A DNA stretch of 64,000 bases. Source: Bacillota bacterium. Its GTDB lineage: Bacteria > Bacillota > Clostridia > Lachnospirales > Lachnospiraceae. Both the position numbers and the translations under genes were made by a program. Shown here in pieces: positions 60,558 to 64,000 of the stretch; positions within the stretch are counted from its first letter, which is position 1, and every line of letters begins with the position of its first letter. The stretch covers positions 1-64,000 of the forward strand of contig JAEVYY010000018.1 in the NCBI GenBank assembly GCA_023392535.1. The letters run 5' to 3'. Under the pieces are notes generated by a model, which had not been told where the DNA came from, did not search any database, and was given only the letters and a program-made list of their open reading frames with translations.

Positions 60558-62024
60558 TTGTTTAGAAAAAAAAAGACATCGTGTTCAGAAATGGAATGTA
60601 TCCTGCAGTATGTAGAAAATACCATGCAAGGAAAAAAAACGGAATGTCCCAAAAGTGATTATTACATTCATAATCAGGTAATCGTTCAGTTCAATAAGTT
60701 ACTTGATAATGAAAAAAGAATGTCAGTTGCTGCAAAAGAGGTATTAGATATCGCAAGTGCGATTAGCAATTTTGATGTAGGTATGTCGCATATCTCGTCT
60801 CAGCTCATGGAATTTGCAAATGAAATGGCTACTTTAAGCGAAACCAACCTTGCTATTGTGGAGGAAACAAATGCAACCGTAAATACAGTAACAGATACGA
60901 TAGAGGTTACTGCCGAAACGCTGGATCACTTAGCTACTGAGTCAGAGAATCTAACGCAGAAAAATAATGAGAGTAAGGTACTGCTTCAGGATGTGGAACA
61001 GTTAAAGGAGAATGTACTTCAGGATACTCAAAATATGAGTGGTAAAATTGAACAGCTCGTGGAGCTTACGACCGAGGTAGGGAAGATCGTTGAAAGTGTT
61101 CAGGCGATCGCGAACCAGACAAACTTGCTTGCATTAAATGCAGCCATAGAGGCAGCAAGGGCTGGTGAACAGGGAAAAGGATTCTCGGTCGTAGCGGATG
61201 AAGTCAGAAAGCTTGCCGATGATACCAAGCAAAATCTGGATGGGATGAGAGGGTTTGTTGATAAAATCTATGGCGCTGCTCAAGAGGGAAAGGAAAGTAT
61301 GGACAGGGCACTTGACTCTACCAACCAGATGAGTACAAAGATTGATATGGTATCCAATACAGTTGGGTCTAATATTGAGATGCTCCATGGAGTAGATTTG
61401 AAAGTAAAAGAAATAAACACTTCTATGCAAAATATAAAGAACTCTGCCGATGAGATCAATAAAGCAATGGAGGCTTCCAGTATTGATGCACAGAGATTAA
61501 GTGAAATGACTCAAATGATACATAAGGATGCAGAGGATACGGTTGAATATGCGAAAAATATTTCCAGGATTGACGACAGACTTTCAACAGTAGTTACTGA
61601 CCTGTTTGAAGGCTTGAAGGATGGAAAACATGCAATTTCAAATGAAGAGATTCAGACTGCGTTGAAGAAAGCATTCCAGGCTCATATTGATTGGATGAGT
61701 AAGTTGAAAGAAATGGTGGATACCATGACCGTTCTTCCGTTACAGACAAATTCCAAAAAATGTGCATTTGGACACTTTTATCATTCGTTACCAATTGATC
61801 ATCCAGCAATCTCTGACGAGTGGCAGAAAATAGATGATCTACACGATGAATTCCATATTTTCGGGGATAAAGTTATTGCAAAAATCAAAGAAAATGATGC
61901 TATGGAAGCACAGAAATTGTATCAGGGAGCAGAACAGGTATCCTCTGAATTAAGAGGATTGATACAGCTATTAATTCAAAAAATTGAAGAACTTATGGAA
62001 AATGGAATACCTATATTTAAATAA
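60558..62024 (+). CDS. Soluble methyl-accepting chemotaxis protein with CZB domain
   Basis: This 488-residue chemoreceptor has no transmembrane helix, so it acts in the cytoplasm. An N-terminal helical region precedes the long MCP signalling coil. The tip contains NQTNLLALNAAIEAARAGEQ and GFSVVADEVRKLA, the CheA/CheW contact. The C-terminal CZB domain (about 370-480) has a His, the motif KKCAFGHFYHS and a later HDEFH, expected to bind zinc; CZB domains sense zinc or reactive chlorine species. The start codon is TTG at 60558, preceded by GAAGGAGAAG. It follows two peroxidases, which fits oxidant sensing, by inference. Confidence 0.9.
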   Translation: MFRKKKTSCSEMECILQYVENTMQGKKTECPKSDYYIHNQVIVQFNKLLDNEKRMSVAAKEVLDIASAISNFDVGMSHISSQLMEFANEMATLSETNLAIVEETNATVNTVTDTIEVTAETLDHLATESENLTQKNNESKVLLQDVEQLKENVLQDTQNMSGKIEQLVELTTEVGKIVESVQAIANQTNLLALNAAIEAARAGEQGKGFSVVADEVRKLADDTKQNLDGMRGFVDKIYGAAQEGKESMDRALDSTNQMSTKIDMVSNTVGSNIEMLHGVDLKVKEINTSMQNIKNSADEINKAMEASSIDAQRLSEMTQMIHKDAEDTVEYAKNISRIDDRLSTVVTDLFEGLKDGKHAISNEEIQTALKKAFQAHIDWMSKLKEMVDTMTVLPLQTNSKKCAFGHFYHSLPIDHPAISDEWQKIDDLHDEFHIFGDKVIAKIKENDAMEAQKLYQGAEQVSSELRGLIQLLIQKIEELMENGIPIFK

Positions 62025-62033
62025 CTTTCCAAG

Positions 62034-62073
62034 AAAGACTGCGGCCAGATTAACAAAAGGCTGTGGTCTTTTT
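62034..62073 (+). terminator. Intrinsic terminator after the chemoreceptor gene
   Basis: A 13-bp stem AAAGACTGCGGCC / GGCTGTGGTCTTT with G-U pairs is followed by T residues. Confidence 0.85.
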
Positions 62074-62142
62074 GATTTACTTAAATTTAAAATATCATTA
62101 TAATAAGTATTGTGATAAATGGATGTATAGATAATTCTATTA

Positions 62143-63266
62143 TTGGAGAAAATCAGGAAAAGGATGGTGGCTGGGATGAAAAAAATAGTATTACTGTTAT
62201 GGATTGCTTTTATAATGATTTCAATTACGGGCTGCCGTAAAATAGACGATGCGAAAGAGGATATTTCTTCAGAAGATAGAAAAGAAACGGAGCCTCAGGA
62301 GATGACGGAAACGGAAGGGTATACGCTTTCAGATTTTTATCCTTTTTTAGATAATACCTTGTATACATATCAGGGAAAAGGAAACGAATATGCTTCCTTT
62401 ACTACGAGTGTTGATTTTTTTGATGAGACGAGAGCGCAGATAAGAAAAAAGGATGAAGGAACAGAAAAAGTAGATGTTATTGAGGTAAACGAGGGTCGGA
62501 TAGTGAGAATCTTATCCAGAGAAGAATGTCATTATAGAGAAAATTTTTTATCAAAAGAACCTGAAATGTCAGATATACTTTTAATGGAACCATTAGTGAA
62601 AGGTACTAAATGGTCTGCGCCAGATGGAAGCAGACGTTATATCTCGGGAGTAAATGTAAAAGTAGTTACACCAGCGGGAGATTCGATGCAGTGGAAGTAA
62701 TAACAGAAAGTGCGGATGCGAAGAAGATCGATTACTATGCAGCGGGAATCGGTCTTGTTAAGACGGTATGGAAATCACAGGAAGGCGATATCATATCTTC
62801 GACGTTGGAGCAAGTAACAATGAATCAACCGCTCATACAGTGCATAAGATTTTTCTATCCCAATAGCAATGCGGATAAATTGTATTATATCGACAAAGAT
62901 GTGAACTATAATACAAATGACCAAACAACAATTGTTCTTGGGGATGTATTCAAAGACCTTCCAAAAGGCGATGTCGCGAGAGTGCTCACAGAGAATGTAA
63001 CGATTAACTGGTTGCATCTAAACGAGGATGGAAGATTATCTGTTGACTTTTCAAAAGAATTGCTGAGTGAAATGAATGCTGGTACAGGCTATGAATCTCT
63101 GATACTCGTCAGTATCACAAATACACTTGGTAGTTACTATGATGTTGAAAAAGTATTTATTACGGTAGAAGGAAGCCCCTATTCTTCTGGACATATCATA
63201 ATGGATGAAGCAGATGCATTTCTTGTAGCTACTAAGGATGCACTGCCTCTTCCAACGCCAGAGTAA
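62143..63266 (+). pseudogene. GerMN-domain lipoprotein gene broken by a single-base frameshift
   Basis: Two frames together make one protein. The first (62143-62700) starts with a lipoprotein signal (Cys in SITGC) and continues to VVTPAGDSMQWK. The second (coding from about 62670 to 63266) continues with RFDAVEVITES and YYAAGIGLVKTVW, then a GerMN domain at the C-terminus (FYPNSNADKLYY, GYESLILVSITNTLGS, VEKVFITVEGS). Joining TPAG to RFDAVEV restores the usual TPAGxFDAVEV-type segment, so one base appears lost near 62679-62681. No slippery heptamer is seen. Such lipoproteins are linked to sporulation and spore germination. A sequencing error cannot be excluded. Confidence 0.72.
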
Positions 63267-63279
63267 ATGACACGATTAC

Positions 63280-63328
63280 AAAGTGAAAGAGTCTTGAAAA
63301 ATCAGGACCTTTCACTTTAAAGTTTTTT
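63280..63328 (+). terminator. Terminator after the GerMN gene
   Basis: AAAGTGAAAG...GTC pairs with GAC...CTTTCACTTT and is followed by a T-run at 63322-63328. It also faces the convergent gene. Confidence 0.85.
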
Positions 63329-63330
63329 TG

Positions 63331-63792
63331 TCAATGCTTTTCCACCATACTTAAGACATGTCTGGTACCAGCAGAAGATGAAATATTCTTAAAGTCTCCT
63401 CTTAATACTTTCAAAGTAAATTTTTCATTTTGAATTTCTTGTTCCGTACGGATTCCCAGTCTTCTTAGCATTGGTAATGATGGACACCATCCCTGAATAG
63501 CATGCTGAAGAAGAAAGAGACTAATGAAAGTAGTTATAAGGAAACATTTATTCCTATTTATAATAAAACAAGAGAGTGAACTAATCAGAATCATGGATGC
63601 GGCATTTGTCTCCACAATTCTTTCTATATCCCATTCCTGATCCAATTCTTTTATTCTATCCTTTGTTTTATTTTCATTCGTCCTATACGAATTTACGTTG
63701 CAGATCGTGCTTTCACGTATACGCAAATTAATAAGATTATTTGTATTTTTAGAGATTCTTTTTGACGTGGAAGGAACCAAATTTATAACCAT
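63331..63792 (-). CDS. DUF2892-like small membrane protein
   Basis: This 153-residue protein has two transmembrane helices in its middle and the segment HAIQGWCPSLPMLRRLGIR, close to the conserved GFCPxxxLLxxLGV motif of DUF2892 (YgaP-like) proteins; the WDIERIVETNA segment before the helices also fits. The C-terminus is basic and hydrophilic. I chose the ATG at 63792 because an AAGGAT precedes it; the frame is open to 63885 without a ribosome site. Function is unknown. Confidence 0.62.
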   Translation of the reverse strand: MVINLVPSTSKRISKNTNNLINLRIRESTICNVNSYRTNENKTKDRIKELDQEWDIERIVETNAASMILISSLSCFIINRNKCFLITTFISLFLLQHAIQGWCPSLPMLRRLGIRTEQEIQNEKFTLKVLRGDFKNISSSAGTRHVLSMVEKH

Positions 63793-63913
63793 AATGTAAT
63801 CATCCTTTTCTAAAATTTTGTTATTATTATAGTACCCGATATCTATATTTTTATTTGAAAAATTACATTCGAATTTTATAATCATTTGTCAAACTTTGCA
63901 AAGGAGGAAATAT

Positions 63914-64000
63914 ATGATGAAGCATAAAATAAGGTTACATTGGAACTTATTTATTTCAACATTCTATCTCAGTGCGTTTACATTTGGGGGTGGCTATGTC
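63914..64000 (+). CDS. chrA: Chromate transporter (N-terminal fragment, truncated by window end)
   Basis: The first 29 codons start at ATG 63914, seven bases after AAGGAGG. The translated STFYLSAFTFGGGYV matches the first helix and GGGYA-like motif of CHR family chromate transporters. The gene runs off the window, so the remaining length and partner subunit cannot be seen. Confidence 0.7.
   Translation, partial: MMKHKIRLHWNLFISTFYLSAFTFGGGYV

Noticed and set aside
62670..62700. Programmed frameshift in the GerMN gene
   Set aside because: No slippery heptamer or following strong pseudoknot-like stem is apparent, so a simple one-base loss is more likely.

Overview
The window reads as chromosomal DNA of an anaerobic, low-GC, spore-forming Firmicute, most likely a clostridium of the Lachnospiraceae type. 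The pointers are AT-rich spacers with strong AGGAGG ribosome sites, a single-chain PurL fused to its glutaminase, a SigH-type sigma factor beside cysS-mrnC-rlmB, a GerMN-domain lipoprotein, a cysteine T-box, a cobalamin riboswitch, Mini-III RNase and QueH. The species cannot be named from sequence alone.

Layout: 1-475 holds an array of palindromic repeats closed by a terminator. 0.8-11.6 kb carries an iron alcohol dehydrogenase, a large protein with a cyclic-nucleotide-binding-like N-terminus, a TetR regulator, two paralogous M14-like proteins (the second without its zinc ligands) and purL. 11.8-19.5 kb is one six-gene operon for a MacAB-like exporter with three tandem adaptor proteins, a permease, a small membrane protein and an ATPase. 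19.5-28.2 kb is housekeeping (carAB, queH, argS, an HD hydrolase, an unknown gene). tRNA-Val and tRNA-Met follow.

An 8.86 kb integrative element (28431-37288) sits in the 3' half of tRNA-Met. It is bounded by perfect 46-bp direct repeats and has tandem 11-bp putative integrase arm sites just inside each end. It encodes a KAP P-loop NTPase, a tyrosine integrase with an inserted helix-turn-helix, an XRE regulator, a VirD4-like coupling protein, an NlpC/P60 hydrolase with a membrane segment, and a small unknown protein. No relaxase or VirB4 is visible. To its right are a small MITE-like hairpin and an S41 peptidase lipoprotein.

39.2-44.5 kb has ispF (with an unusual CxxCxxCxxC tail), a cysteine T-box, cysE, cysS, mrnC, rlmB and sigH. 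44.8-48.6 kb is a polar amino acid ABC importer and a cytidylate-kinase-like protein. 48.7-51.9 kb is a cobalamin-riboswitch-controlled cobalt ECF transporter (cbiQ-O-M-N). 51.88-53.54 kb is a second, larger gene-free repeat cluster of the same family as 1-415, built of strictly alternating 126/200-bp modules and then an inverted block. 53.6-64.0 kb holds an acetyltransferase, a CoA-binding protein, two membrane or secreted proteins, a divergent LysR/YeiH pair, two glutathione peroxidases, a soluble CZB chemoreceptor, a frameshifted GerMN lipoprotein gene, a DUF2892-like protein and the start of a chromate transporter gene.

The strongest candidates for something undescribed are the structured repeat family, whose closing stems differ between two subfamilies at six adjacent positions that change on both arms, and the compact relaxase-less element with its KAP NTPase. 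All calls rest on reading the sequence and translations; no database search was run.
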